From NCBI RefSeq assembly GCF_001540865.1, contig NC_033623.1, forward strand, positions 3,835,171-3,899,170: 64,000 nucleotides of DNA, given 5' to 3'. Of this stretch, positions 12,201 to 23,792 are shown in pieces (positions within the stretch are counted from its first letter, which is position 1; every line of letters begins with the position of its first letter). This DNA is from Ananas comosus (lineage: Eukaryota; Streptophyta; Magnoliopsida; Poales; Bromeliaceae). The notes beneath the pieces were generated by a model. It had not been told where the DNA came from. It made no database searches and worked only from the letters and a program-made list of their open reading frames with translations. The position numbers and the translations under genes are program-made.

Positions 12201-13210
12201 TTGTTTTTCGTCTTCGAGGTTAAACGCCGAAAACTACGCTCCTTTTTGAAAATTCTATTCTCTTGAAAGTAACTTATTGAGAAAATTCAGCAGGTCGTGA
12301 AGACGTCTTCTAGATTGGTTCGGTTTGATCGCTCATTTAAATATCTTTGCAATGGAGTTGAAGTTTAAAACCCATATTCGAAAATAGTACAGAAAAGGCT
12401 TTCCTTCCGAGTAATACAGTAGTACCATCTTTTCGTTGACGTCCTCTTTTTCGGCTCGTACTGTAATTCGTTGAATTACTACGGTAAATCTTTCCTCTGC
12501 TTGTTTTTTTTTTTTTTTTTTCAACGTCACTTACTCTTTACTCCATCATTACTTTTTCGTAACTTTATACTGATCTTTCAACACATATAGTACAAGAAGG
12601 ACGATCCGGCGATAAACGTTAAAAATGGTAGCTTCTCTAACCTTTATGTTTTTCAGAGTTTTGGTGTTAAAGGACTTAACACTAGGCTCATTTATAAGTT
12701 ATTTTTTTTTACAGTTAGGTCTTTGATATGTTCTCCTGCACTTAAAACTTTATTGTAGGGGTCGTCCAAACACAACATAAAGAGAGGCTTTTCATCGATC
12801 TAGATAGTGATAATCGGTTCGGTAAATCTACGAATGTGAGACAATAGTGCTCTTAAAGGTTAACTAAAGAATTGATGAAATCTTAATGCTCGCTTTACAG
12901 TTTGATAATTTATTGTAGGAGTCGTCCAAACACAAATAAGCATGCACACTACAGGCGAGAAAACAAAGGGTAGGGATTAGTTTAAATTTAAACTGTTTCA
13001 TTAAATAGATAGCGCAATTTAAGCTTCAACATGTCATGTAGATAAAGTAGCTTAAGTTGAAGTTATCAAAGTCTAGTTTTAGTTATAAAACCGTGTGATC
13101 AGGTTCTTTAACTTTATACCAATTAGTTTTTGTTTTAAAAGAATATGAAAATTCCTTAGTTAAAAACAAAATATAACCTCAGAAATGATGATGGAGAGGA
13201 CGAGTAATTA

Positions 13211-13528
13211 GTTCTAAAATTCACGGGTAGCCGTGCCGGGTACGGGGTGGTATGACACGGCTGTTCTATAGTCGTACTATGTAGGGGCTACGGCTACCGT
13301 GCGAGCTGTAGGAAAAAGGAAACTATAATCGTGCGTCAATAAAGTTATTTCCCGTTTTCTAAATTATCTCTATATATTATTCGTTAATTTTATATAACTA
13401 CGATTTCTTTTATTTATAAAGTACAGCAATACACAGCCGTTTGTACAGAAAAACACTGGCTGTGTGTAGGTGTGCCGTGCCGTTCGTTTAAGAACCGTGT
13501 TGGGGTACGGTGCCATGAATTTAAGAAC
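13211..13528 (+). mobile_element. MITE-like element with ACGGC-rich palindromic ends, copy 1
   Basis: The ends are inverted (GTTCTAAAATTCACGGG and the complement of GTTCTTAAATTCATGG). Next to them are clusters of CACGGCTGTTC-type repeats facing each other around an AT-rich core. Copy 2 is at 15712-16054 in the opposite direction. I see no clear target duplication. Confidence 0.6.
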
Positions 13529-15435
13529 GACAACTATATAAGCTTTACCAAGTAATTCTCTCTTCTCCTCCCCAGTCTTTGCTTACTATTAAATAGGTAA
13601 AGTAAGATTCTTTGAGAGTGGACTCTTGATAAAAGTACGTAGAATATTAACTCTATTCACTTTTTTCGAATCAAGTTAAGATACTCACTTTTACGTCAGT
13701 AATAAGGACAGTATGTATAATATGAAGGTACTCACTTTTACGTCATATTAGAAGACCAATCAAGTTAAGATGAAAGCAACATTTGTTCTAAATTATGAAT
13801 TTGCTGTATTTCTAAAATTACCAAGTGAACTGCCCATGCGACTGTAAGTCTACCTAAAGATGTCCGTAATTAACCAACTCTAACAAAAAAGCTTATTACA
13901 CAAAGAAAAAATCGATTATGTTTTACATAATTGTATCTTAATTATCAAGTATTTATTAATAAATACTATATTGGGTCATAACAACCTAAATTCCCAACTA
14001 CCAACGTCAATACTCTTGAAGATTACGTCGTTTACGCTTATCTTTTCTTTCGTACAAAAAGAAATTTAGGTGTTTCTTTTTCAGGCGTGAAAGAGACCGT
14101 AAATCGTTTTCCCATTCGATGTTGTGTCCAGTGACTTGAAAACTAATTTAAAGTAAATGCAGTGACTTGAAATTAGTAAAGTTAGTTTCCCAACTTGAAA
14201 TTAAAGCCAGAGTTAGTCCACTGATCAAATTAAAGCTGACTAAAGACTACTTCATATTAAATCGGCGATTGATGCGCTGGTTGTTTTCTATACTTCTTCC
14301 GACGATCAATAAAGTTGACGACATAGTAGAGTTTTAAGAATAATAGAATAATAATAAGTAGCCAATATAGTAGAGCGTCTCCACTAGCTAAATGACGGCT
14401 AACTCGTGAGCTTAGTGGTGGTTATTATCTATCTAATCATAGCACAGTAGAGAGAGATTTTTCTGCTAAATTATTGACTTAATGGTGGATTGTGTATTAA
14501 ATAGCAAAACAACCTTTTCAATGCCCCTTAAATTGCTTCAGTGGATTACCTTTACCTTTACCTTTAATTTCAACTTACGAAATGAACTTTGTTTATATTT
14601 AAACCACTGGGTTTACTTTAAGGTGAGCTCCAAGTCGCTAGCTATTACATTATAGATGCACTTTATATTTCTGTAGTCATTTATGACGTTACCTCAACCC
14701 TCGCATTAACCTTGAGTATCGAATGAAGGTGATTTAGTAGACGCGGCTGACGAGGTTTGCCATACTAAAAACGGGGTTTAAATCGACGGTAAGAATGTTT
14801 AAGTCCGGCTGAACCGGCTTTATTGAACACGAGAAGTGGGACCCGGTAGGTCCTTGTCTTTTCCCGATAGTTTGTAAGATAGTATAAGAGTACGTAATTT
14901 AATGTCCTTATAAACATCTGTGGCGCAGGATGTCTTTTATTGGTACTGGTCTTATAGTTTCGTTGTGAACGTTCAATGATAGAACGGTAAAAGTAACCAA
15001 CTCTTGTAGTGACCTGATCATCGAACCATGTTCAGAGACAAACGTACTTGGTCTCGACAATGAGTTTCCATCGTGTTAATTAGAGTGTCCTATAACTAAA
15101 TTACCCGAAAAAAAACATGTGTAGGACCGTTTTACTAGATAAATTCTTCGAACATGTAAATGTAAGGACATTTAATTAGACAAATCTATACATTGTCCGG
15201 GGCATTTTAAACTTAAAAGTATATTTGGGGGGTTCTCGCGCTAAAAACTGTTTTTATGGGAATAGAATTCAACTGCTCAGTAGGTTAAGTACCTCTTTTC
15301 AACCAAAACATAATTTTATCCAGAGAAGTCCTCTCTATAAAAACGTCCATGCTGGAGCATTCCCGTTCATCGTTTATGATTCTAAAACATCCCTATACGT
15401 TCATTTTCCCATTTGAGGGGAACACCGAATCGAGT

Positions 15436-15705
15436 AAAAAAGTGAAACGGTGGGACACCAAGTTTTTCAAAGTGAAACGGGGAACCACCAAATTTAAAAT
15501 AAAGTGGTTTTTTAAGAAGTCCCACCGTTTAATTTTCAAAGTTTTTTTTGATATCCCGCCGTTTCACTTTTTATACGATTTGGTGTCCCTCTGTTTCACG
15601 TTGAAAACTTTGGTGCCCCACCGTTTCATTTTTATTCGATTTGGTACCCCCCATTTCATTTTGTAGAACTTGTTGTGCCACCGCTTTGTTTTTGCTCGGT
15701 TTAGT
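15436..15705. repeat. Imperfect inverted/tandem repeat array (CCACCGTTTCA units)
   Basis: Units of about 45 bases containing CCACCGTTTCA and a GATTTGGTGCC segment repeat about five times on one strand (15515-15690). Two units on the left (15442-15495) have the reverse orientation, so the block could fold back on itself. Confidence 0.65.
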
Positions 15706-15711
15706 GTTCTC

Positions 15712-16054
15712 GTTCCTAAATTCACGGCACCGTGCCCCAGCACGGCCTTTGAACAGCCGTGCCATGCCGTACTACGCATGGCTCGGCACGGCTACGCACG
15801 GCCAGTTTTTTTAAGAACACACGGCTGTGTATTATCATACTTTATAAATAAAAGAAATCGTTGTTTTGTAAGATTGATAAATAAAAAAGAAAAATAGTGT
15901 AGAAAATTTGAAATAACTCCTTTAATAAATGACTAAATTTCTTATCTCACAAAACTCGACACGATAGCCGTGTCCCAAACATAGCACGGCCATAGAACAA
16001 CCGTGCCATGCCGTGCCACCTATGCCGAGCAGCCGTGCCCGTGAATTTTGGAAC
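15712..16054 (-). mobile_element. MITE-like element with ACGGC-rich palindromic ends, copy 2
   Basis: Reverse-complement relative of 13211-13528, 343 bp long, with the same GTTC..AAATTCACGG ends, CACGGCTGTTC clusters and AT-rich core (shared GATTTCTTTTATTTATAAAG block). Confidence 0.6.
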
Positions 16055-16105
16055 CAAATTCCACACATTATAAAACCTTTACAACATATAAAATACAATC
16101 CTTAC

Positions 16106-16329
16106 TGTTGGATATATTGTTATTGGATATTTTGTTATAATATAATCCAATAATATGTTCACATACAAGCCCAATAAGTGAAAGCGTATTAAGGCCCATA
16201 TCTCTGGAGCCGAATAGCTTATTTATTAAATCTAGGGTTTCCTACACTGGAGGTAACACTGTTGAGCGTTCCAAACTTGACGTCTCTTGGTGTAATACTT
16301 TAAGCACCCAAAAACCCTAACCTCCAACA
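16106..16329 (+). repeat. 5' LTR of copia element 1
   Basis: A 224-bp repeat with TGTTGGATAT at its start and CCTCCAACA at its end, matched by 21791-22014. It contains GTAATACTTTAAG (16292-16304), the complement of the leader segment just outside the LTR. No strong TATA box is visible to me. Confidence 0.92.
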
Positions 16330-16331
16330 AT

Positions 16332-16344
16332 CTTAAAGTATTAC
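16332..16344 (+). promoter_or_regulatory. Putative self-complementary primer-binding site, copia 1
   Basis: CTTAAAGTATTAC begins two bases (AT) after the LTR end and is a perfect 13-base complement of 16292-16304 within the LTR, leaving a 27-base loop. The orientation is right for priming: the 3' end of the LTR segment pairs at the LTR-proximal end of the site. No TGG-starting tRNA-type site is present. Confidence 0.6.
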
Positions 16345-16807
16345 GATCCTATGTCGGATTTGAGTGAATAAGGTGTCGATTCGAAGATCTCGTCAAGACG
16401 AATTCACCGGTATAATTTATTTTCGATTTCGACGATCGGATAGGCCGGGATCTGAGTTTGAAGGTCAGGCGGCGGAATTCTTTGATTAAAAAATTCAGAA
16501 ATTATAGCCAATTTCAGAGGGTGAAACCACTTGGGTTCTGTTCTACTCATTGATACGAACGTTTTGAGTGGTTACTCGGCTCGAACAGAGGTCGAACGAC
16601 GAAGTTATGGCCATCGGAAGTTTTCAGCAGTTTCCGGCGACGAGGCAGTCATCTTAAGGTTTTTGGGCGCTACCGATCCAATTTTGGGTTTGTTTTTGGC
16701 AAATTCCACCTCTACAAAGCACTTTGATTCATATCAGGGGCTTTATTCGACTTTGCGAGATCTGCGAACTACAAGGTGCACTCTTTCTAACACTTTGCTC
16801 TGATTAA

Positions 16808-19800
16808 ATGGCAAAGCGTAATTCTTTTGATATTATAAAATTGCAATCATTTGATGTTCCTGAATTTTATGGTTGGAAATTACATGTTCAATTTGGCATG
16901 AAAGAACGTGAAATATTCTACACTGTTTTGAATGATTTTGTATCTACCATTGAAAATGTGGATGAATATCAATGGAACAAGGATGAAGATTTCTGTAGAG
17001 ATTACTTGTTGAACTCTTTAAATCCTCGTTTAACTAGCTATGACTTATAGTGAGTATAAGACAGCGAAAGAGATATGGGATCACTTGAACGCTCAGTTCC
17101 AAAAACAAGAGGGGCTTTCTAAAACTCTTCTAGCGGAGAAATTTTTTGACTTTAAGTTCAATATGAATTCAAGTATCACCTCTCAATTAATTGAACTTGA
17201 GAACATGAGGAACAAGCTGAAAGATGATAAATCTGATATGTCTGATAATCTCTTTGTTGGTCTTGTATTGAGTAAGTTACCTGCTGAATGGAATTCTTTC
17301 AAGACTGAAATGCACAGATTGAAAGAACAGATGGGACTGGATGAATTAAAGAGGTATATTCACATTGAGGATCAAAACAGTACTAGAAAGAATTTAGAAC
17401 AAGTAGGACAACAAAAGTCAGTTGCCAACTTAGTTTCACACTTCAATAAACCTCAGAAAAGATCCAAGTCACCAAAAGGTGAATCTTCTTCACAGCTAGA
17501 GGTCAAAAAGACTATCTCCAAAAAGAAAAAGAAAGGAAAGTGCCATAACTGTGGAAAATGGGGTCACTGGGCAGCAGAGTGTAGACTACCAAAGAAGCCA
17601 AAGAATAACACACCACAAAGTGAGGCTAATATGCTAACTAGTGAATCTGAGCCTCAAGCTTTCATTGGAATGATGAAAATTGGAAAGGCTAGTATTTCTA
17701 CTGAGTGGTGGTTGGATAGTGGCGCTACTTGTCATGCTGCAAATGACAAGAACCTACTCACAGAGGTCACAGAAGTGAAAGACACCGTGGAAAATTGCAA
17801 TGGTGGTGAGGCAGAAGTGACTCATACTGGAACTGCAAATTTGGTGCTTTCTTCAGGTAAATTACTAACTCTGAAACATGTTAGAGTAGTACCTTTACTT
17901 AAAAAGAATTTGATATCTATGAGCTTACTTGATAAAGCTGGTATGTCCTTTTCAACTATGAATGGTAGAGTAACCTTATCAGTTAACTCATGTTATTTTG
18001 GTTGTGCATTCATGGTTAATGGTATGTATAGGTTGAGTTTAGATACTGATAGCATAAACCATGTGAGTTCTATTCTGATTGATCCAAAGTTGTTGCACAA
18101 TAGACTTGGACATGTGAACTACAGGAAAATGCAACATCTAGCTAAAACTCACAACATTCCATTGGATACTTCTATTCGATTTGACAAATGTGAAGTGTGT
18201 GCACAAGCTAAGATCACTAGAAAACCTTTTAAGATGGTTTCTAAAAGCACACAACTTCTTGAGCTAATACATTCTGATCTTTGTGATTTTAGAAATTACG
18301 TCACTAGAGGTGGTCGAAAGTATTTGATAACATTCATAGACGATTTTTCTAGATATTGTCATGTCTATTTGTTGAAATCGAAAGATGAGGCTTTTGAAAA
18401 GTTTAAAATTTTCAAATCTAGAGTAGAAAATCAACTCAACATGAAAATTAAGAGGTTTAGGAGTGATAGAGGAGGTGAATATACAATGACAGGGTTCAAG
18501 GAATTTTGTGCTTCAGAGGGCATAATAGTTGAAACCACTACTCCTTACTCACCCCAATCAAATGGTGTTGCTGAGTGTAAAAATAGAATGTTAACTGAAA
18601 TGTTAAATTCTATGTTACTTACAGCTGGCATGCCTTCCTCCTATTGGGGAGAAGCAGTTCTGACTGCTAATCATATCCTAAACAGGTTGCCACACTCTAA
18701 GTTGTCTATGACACCTTATGAGATATGGCATAAGCATCCTTGTAGATATGATACTCTTTAGACCTGGGGCTGTGTTGCTTATGTAAGAATACAAGATCCA
18801 AAGAGGCCTAAGGTGGGACCTAGAACCATTACCTGTGTATATCTAGGCAGTGCAGAAGATAGTGCTGCAGATAGGTTTTTAGATCTATCTACTAACACAG
18901 TGATAGAATCTAGAGATGCAGAATTCTTCGAGAATAAGTTTCTCAGAGATCATGGCTTGAACGTGTCTGGATCTACAGATATGATTTCAGAATCTCCTGT
19001 AGAATCTGAAGCAGGCCCTTCTGACACTAATCCCACACAATTGGCTATTGAATCAGTTCCAGTTAGAATATCTACAAGAGAGAGAGTTTCCAAAAGTTTT
19101 GGTGAAAATTTTGTTACTTACCATCTCGAGGATGATCCATTTTCTTATCAAGAAGCAATGAGATCTAGGGAATCCCTACTGTGGGCAGAAGCCATAGATG
19201 ATGAAATGAGCTCTCTGTTGCAGAACCACACTTGGCAACTAGTCAATTTGCCAAAAGGGGCTAAGGCTATAGGCTGTAAGTGGGTATTGAAAAAGAAACT
19301 GAATAGTGATGGATCAATAGCCAGATACAAAGCACGCTTAGTAGCTAAAGGCTATAAACAGCAGAGTGGAATAGACTATTTTGATGTTTATTCACCTGTG
19401 TGTCATCTATCAACTATAAGAATTCTTCTTGCTTTGGCATCTATTGAACACTTTGTAGTGCATCAAATGGATGTAAAAACAGCTTTTCTAAATGGAGAGT
19501 TAAATGAAGAAATCTACATGGAACAACCTGAAGGGTATGTCATGAAAGGTCTTGAGGACAAAGTTTGTAAATTGAATAAATCTTTGTACGGTCTTAAACA
19601 AGCACCTAAGATGTGGCATCTTAAATTTGACAAAGTGGTAAAGAGTTATGGCTTTCAGTCTAGCTATTCAGATAAATGCCTTTACCATCGTTCTGTGTCA
19701 AATAAGATAGTCATCATTTGCTTATATGTTGATGACATGTTAATTCTTGGCTCCGATCATTCTGTAGTGAGTGACGTGAAAGCTACTTTAGCTAAAGAAT

Positions 19801-20672
19801 TTGACATGAAAGATCTTGGTATTGCTAATACCATTCTTGGTATGAAAGTAAGATTTGAAAGGCAAGTCATCTCCCTTAGCCAGACTCATTATATTGAGCA
19901 GCTACTTTCTACCTGGGGATACAGTGATTGTAAACCGAGTGAGACACCATGTGATTATAATAAAAGACTGAGTCCTAATGAAGGGACCAGTGTGGATCAA
20001 TTAAAGTACTCAAAACTGATTGGTAGTCTCATGTATGCTATGAGTTGCACTAGACCCGACATCGCCTTTACAGTTGGCATGCTGAGTCGTTTCACTAGTA
20101 ATCCTAGTAAAGAGCATTGGGATGCCCTTAGTAGGCTGATGAGATATCTTAAAGGTACGAAAGATTATGCTCTATGTTATTCTGGTTATCCTCCAACTGT
20201 GGATGGATATTCTGATGCCTCATGGTGCTCAGAAATTGGAAATAGTAAGTCCACAAGTGGATATGTATTCACTTTAGGTGGAGCTGCTATTACTTGGAAA
20301 TCCAAAAGACAGACTTGTATTGCCTTGTCGTCTATGGAATCGGAACTTTTTGCTTTAGCTTCCGCTGGCGAAGAAGCAGAATGGATAAAGAATCTGATTT
20401 TGGATATTCCTTTGACTCGGCTACAGATTAATTCTTTAAGCCTGTTCTGTGATAATCAAGCAGCTGTCCAAGTTGTCAAAAATGCTTTCTTTAATTCAAA
20501 GAGAAGACATGTGAGACTGAGACATGCGTTGTTGAATTATCTGAGAGAACAAGGGGTTATCACCTTGATCGATGTGAGATCGAAGGATAACATGGCCGAT
20601 ACTCTCACAAAAGGTATGACTAAAGATCGATTATTCAAAACAGTGGGGGAAATGGGGTTAAAGACTATGTAA
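16808..20672 (+). pseudogene. Copia element 1 Gag-Pol polyprotein, one frameshift and one stop
   Basis: The frame opens at 16808, with a Gag N-terminus to about 17050. A frameshift near 17040-17050 moves it to the frame of 17040-18761 (573 codons). That frame carries the rest of Gag, a CCHC zinc knuckle (CHNCGKWGHWAAEC, residues 168-181), the protease site (DSGA, Asp at residue 226) and an integrase. The integrase has an HHCC finger (HNRLGHVNY..CEVCAQAK) and the catalytic blocks HSD, RSDRGGEY and a position where the usual GVAERKN reads GVAECKN. An in-frame TAG at 18759-18761 interrupts the integrase tail. The same frame resumes to 20672 with reverse transcriptase (YVDDM) and RNase H (GYSDASW, SSMESEL, CDNQAA). 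Order Gag-PR-INT-RT-RH defines Ty1/copia. It is most like copia element 2 in this window. Confidence 0.9.
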
Positions 20673-21780
20673 ATTAGTCTTAATTACCATTTACTTACTT
20701 TCTAATTGTATGTTTTGAATTATCGAATCTTCCTTCCTTTGGTGGTCAAGCACAATTTATATGTTTCATCGATGTTCATGGTTGCGGACTAATTTGAAAA
20801 AGGTGAGTTGTTTCATTCCAAACTTGATGAAAATGACTTTAACCTAGTTCAAAGTTCTACCTGGAAGGCTTGTGTCATTCCAAACTTGATGATACAATCC
20901 AACTAGGCTGGACTATTCTTTTCTTAGTTAAATGATCTCATTCCAAACTTGATGCTAGATTATTTGACTTCAAAGAATTAGTAACTGTGACATTCCAAAT
21001 TGAAACATAGAAATAGCTATCTGCATAAGAGCCTATTGGTTTTGGTCATGTTCTTTGAAACTAGACAATGATTATTCTCTTACAAATAAACTTAAGTTGA
21101 TGACTCTTTGTAAATCAAACTATTTAGGCTTTATTCATAATTTATGAAACTGGCTTGATACTTGTGAACATGATATTATGATGCTTTATGACATTAATAT
21201 ATATTCTTCTCTGCCTGATGTTATGATGCTAAGTTCTTTAGTAGAACTAGACATTTTTAGTGGATTATTCAAATGATTAAATTCATGATAATATGATATT
21301 TATATTTGATATTCTACGGAGGATGGCAGGGATGGAGAAGAGCTTAATAAGTGAGATCCTGATCAGAATGATCTATTTGATGAATGAATATATATATCAT
21401 TTAGAGTGTACGGGGACTTGACAGTTCACCTACTATTACCTGTTTTGATGGAGTCCATTTACTTAAAACTTGTTTTTAGCTATCTCTATTTGTGAATATT
21501 ATTATGTCTTTTTCGTTTATTTGTAAGGCCTTGGATTATTTTGACTGGCCTACTTATATTTGACTGTTATGCATATGTTGGTTGTGAACTGATTTTGAGA
21601 ATCATTTTGGATATGTCGATCTCAGAATAGATTCATGATAAGAATGATTCACTCATTTGAATTACAATTGATGATTGAGTTTTTAATCCGAGTTGATTGT
21701 CTTGGACTGAATATGGATGATTCATAATTGTTTGAACATTACACTGACCACTGTATTGGATTGTGCTGTATGGTGAACAT
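20673..21780 (+). other. Copia element 1 3' untranslated region with spaced repeats
   Basis: This 1.1-kb non-coding stretch lies between the polyprotein stop and the polypurine tract. The motif CATTCCAAACTTGATG starts at 20814, 20876 and 20939, and a weaker form (CATTCCAAATTGAA) at 20991, giving spacings of 62, 63 and 52. No other feature recognised. Confidence 0.75.
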
Positions 21781-21790
21781 AGGAGGAGAT

Positions 21791-22014
21791 TGTTGGATAT
21801 ATTGTTATTGGATATTTTGTTATAATATAATCCAATAATATGTTCACATACAAGCCCAATAAGTGAAAGCGTATTAAGGCCCATATCTCTGGAGCCCAAT
21901 AGCTTATTTATTAAATCTAGGGTTTCCTACGCTGGAGGTAACACTGTTGAGCGTTCCAAATTTGACGTCTCTTGATGTAATACTTTAAGCACCCAAAAAC
22001 CCTAACCTCCAACA
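21791..22014 (+). repeat. 3' LTR of copia element 1
   Basis: It is a 224-bp match to 16106-16329 with about four substitutions. The preceding AGGAGGAGAT is the polypurine tract and the following AAGAA is the target duplication. Confidence 0.92.
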
Positions 22015-22250
22015 AAGAAAACTAAACTAATACTTTATTAATAAAAAGTAATTAATTACATTCTTGCCAACACCCATACAAGTATGTCTGCTGTGGCTTA
22101 TTCCTCTTATTAACTCATGCCTAACTATATATAGCCATCAAGTCATAACAGACAATAAATCCAACTTTTACTCCAATCATAATCAAATAAAAGACTTAAA
22201 CTTATCTCTAATTATATTTTAATTAAGTTTAGATTATTATTCTAATATCC
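22015..22250. mobile_element. Right part of second 2036-type LTR
   Basis: It continues the LTR interrupted at 9196 and matches 2150-2255 and 4290-4429 of the solo copy (ACTAAACTAATACTTTATT block, closing AATTAAGTTTAGATTATTAT). It ends about 22250, followed by a pyrimidine-rich tract that reads as a polypurine tract on the minus strand. Confidence 0.7.
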
Positions 22251-23115
22251 TCCATTAATCCAAACTTTATCTCCAAGTCGCAAATTCTGTGAAATGCGCT
22301 CTTTGATTATTTTATCTCCGTCGCTATCGTTGTCACCATGTTCGAGTTGTGCAGCATGACGCCTCTCGAATGATGTTGCCATGCACGAAATTTTTGCCAT
22401 ATGTAGTCATGATTATCCACATCATTCTTAAAGATCTGCGAGTTCTTATAGATATTTGGATTTGATATTTTAGATTTGTTGGTTTCAAAGTGTGCGCCTT
22501 GCACTATGCCAAAACTCTGTATTTTTCATTATATATTTTCGTATGTTTTTTTCTTTTCTTCAGCCATATTCTGATATATGAAAATTTCATCAGTAACATT
22601 AGAAAAATACTTAACTTTCTCTTTCACTTGATATGTAACTACTTCATTGACAGAAAATTCTTTAATCATATCGTCATTGCGAACTTTTTCATCGGCTTGA
22701 GACGCATTGATTTGATCTTCAACATACTCTTCACGAATCTGGTTTTTTCATGATTTTGATCAGATTTTTCTTTCCAAAATTCTTTGCAAATTGGGTTCTC
22801 TATATCTTCGCCATTAGGTTGAATATCTTCTTCTTCTTCTTGAATTTCATTCTCTTCATGCAAAATTTTTCCCCCAATTTTTCCTAGCATTCTCTACGCT
22901 TCACGTGTTGTCTTTGCCGTTGAAATATTCTCAATTAATGACAGATCTACTGCTTGTCTCTCTTTTTAAACTCTTCTTTACCAAATTTGTTTTCATAATT
23001 TCTATTCTCCACTACATCCAATAAATCTTGGGATTCTAAAAAATATCAAATGGCGATTTTCCATCATTTAAAATTTGTTCCATCAAACTTTGGTAAATTA
23101 GGTTGAATAAACCTG
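22251..23115 (-). pseudogene. Decayed copia gag remnant, minus strand
   Basis: On the minus strand near 23045-23110 the reading LPKFDGTNF..WKIAI is recognisable as the N-terminal Gag motif of plant copia elements. It is followed by LESQDLLDVVE and acidic/lysine-rich sequence, with several stops (for example one replacing the residue before WKIAI). The lower part (22666-22890) stays open but has no domain. No protease, integrase or RT follows before the LTR at 22250, so the element is non-autonomous or internally deleted. It was then cut by the Tat element at 23171. Confidence 0.6.
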
Positions 23116-23170
23116 CTACGAGCCGAATTCCGTACTCTTTGATTCGATCAATGATCTCCCTAGAGAAGCG

Positions 23171-23792
23171 TGTTGGGATGCGAAATGGCTACATGTGGTG
23201 ACCCTCGAAGTTTGCGTCTTCGACAGATAGCGATTCGGCTGATGAGGGATCTGATCGGCCGACTTCGTACCTTTTACTATAGAATCGGTTCAGCTGAATG
23301 AGCCGAGTCGGGAATTGTACAATGTTTTTGGGTCAACTGAATAGTCGAATGCTTTTATATATTGACTTGAAAGCTTTGAAACACGTGCAAAAAGGATGCC
23401 GGAACGGCGTATAGAGGATCTAACTTAAAAACTACTAAGAAAAGCAGTAAATGTAGGAAAAAAAGAAAGATTATAATTAGACTACTCCTAGAATGTGGGA
23501 AGGTGCGTAGAATAGAAAGTGGACTTCTTATTCGTAAGGAAAAAGACCCTTCTTACAGGCGTTATCTGTTTATTATACTCCGCCCGTTGTTATTCAGTTA
23601 TCTATACGATCGGACACTTCCCTAATTTCGTGGGCCACTACAAGCCGATCTCAATTGCATGGAACCACCTGCGATTTGTTGTAAATCGTCCGTTGCTCCC
23701 AGTGCACCAAATGTCATTTACCTCTAGCTTTGGAGTTCCTAGTTGTACTGTGCACCGATTTACCATGTGGCGCCACTTTATTAGCACCAACA
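23171..23792 (-). repeat. 3' LTR of the Tat element
   Basis: On the minus strand it starts TGTTGGTGCTAATAAAGTGG at 23792, right after the polypurine tract CTGAGGGGCAAT. It ends ..CATCCCAACA at 23171, giving 622 bp with matching TGTTGG/CCAACA ends. The left end could instead be TGTGG at 23194. No partner LTR is in the window. Confidence 0.65.

Larger units (their letters stand above)
9230..16105. other. 6.9-kb block apparently wedged into copia element 1 boundary
   Basis: No coding region with a recognisable domain is present. The block contains an inverted pair of MITE-like copies (13211-13528 and 15712-16054), an inverted repeat array (15436-15705), and GA/TA microsatellites (11732-11769). 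The bases left of the 5' LTR at 16106 (CTTAC) do not match the bases right of the 3' LTR (AAGAA), whereas the bases at 9192-9196 do. The block is therefore foreign to the insertion site, by misassembly or rearrangement. Confidence 0.6.
16106..22014 (+). mobile_element. Copia element 1, complete with two LTRs, coding region broken
   Basis: The element is 5.9 kb with LTRs at 16106-16329 and 21791-22014, both 224 bp and both TGTTGG..CCAACA. Aligning them by eye I count four differences, so insertion is fairly recent. A polypurine tract (AGGAGGAGAT, 21781-21790) precedes the 3' LTR. The polyprotein region (16808-20672) has one frameshift and one in-frame stop. The expected target duplication AAGAA is at 22015-22019 on the right but only at 9192-9196 on the left. 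Instead of the usual TGGTATCAGAGC primer site, the leader has CTTAAAGTATTAC at 16332-16344, the exact complement of LTR positions 16292-16304. Confidence 0.9.

Noticed and set aside
16531..16803. 90-codon frame in the leader of copia element 1
   Set aside because: It has no Gag motif and ends just before the real Gag start; copia element 2 has no counterpart.
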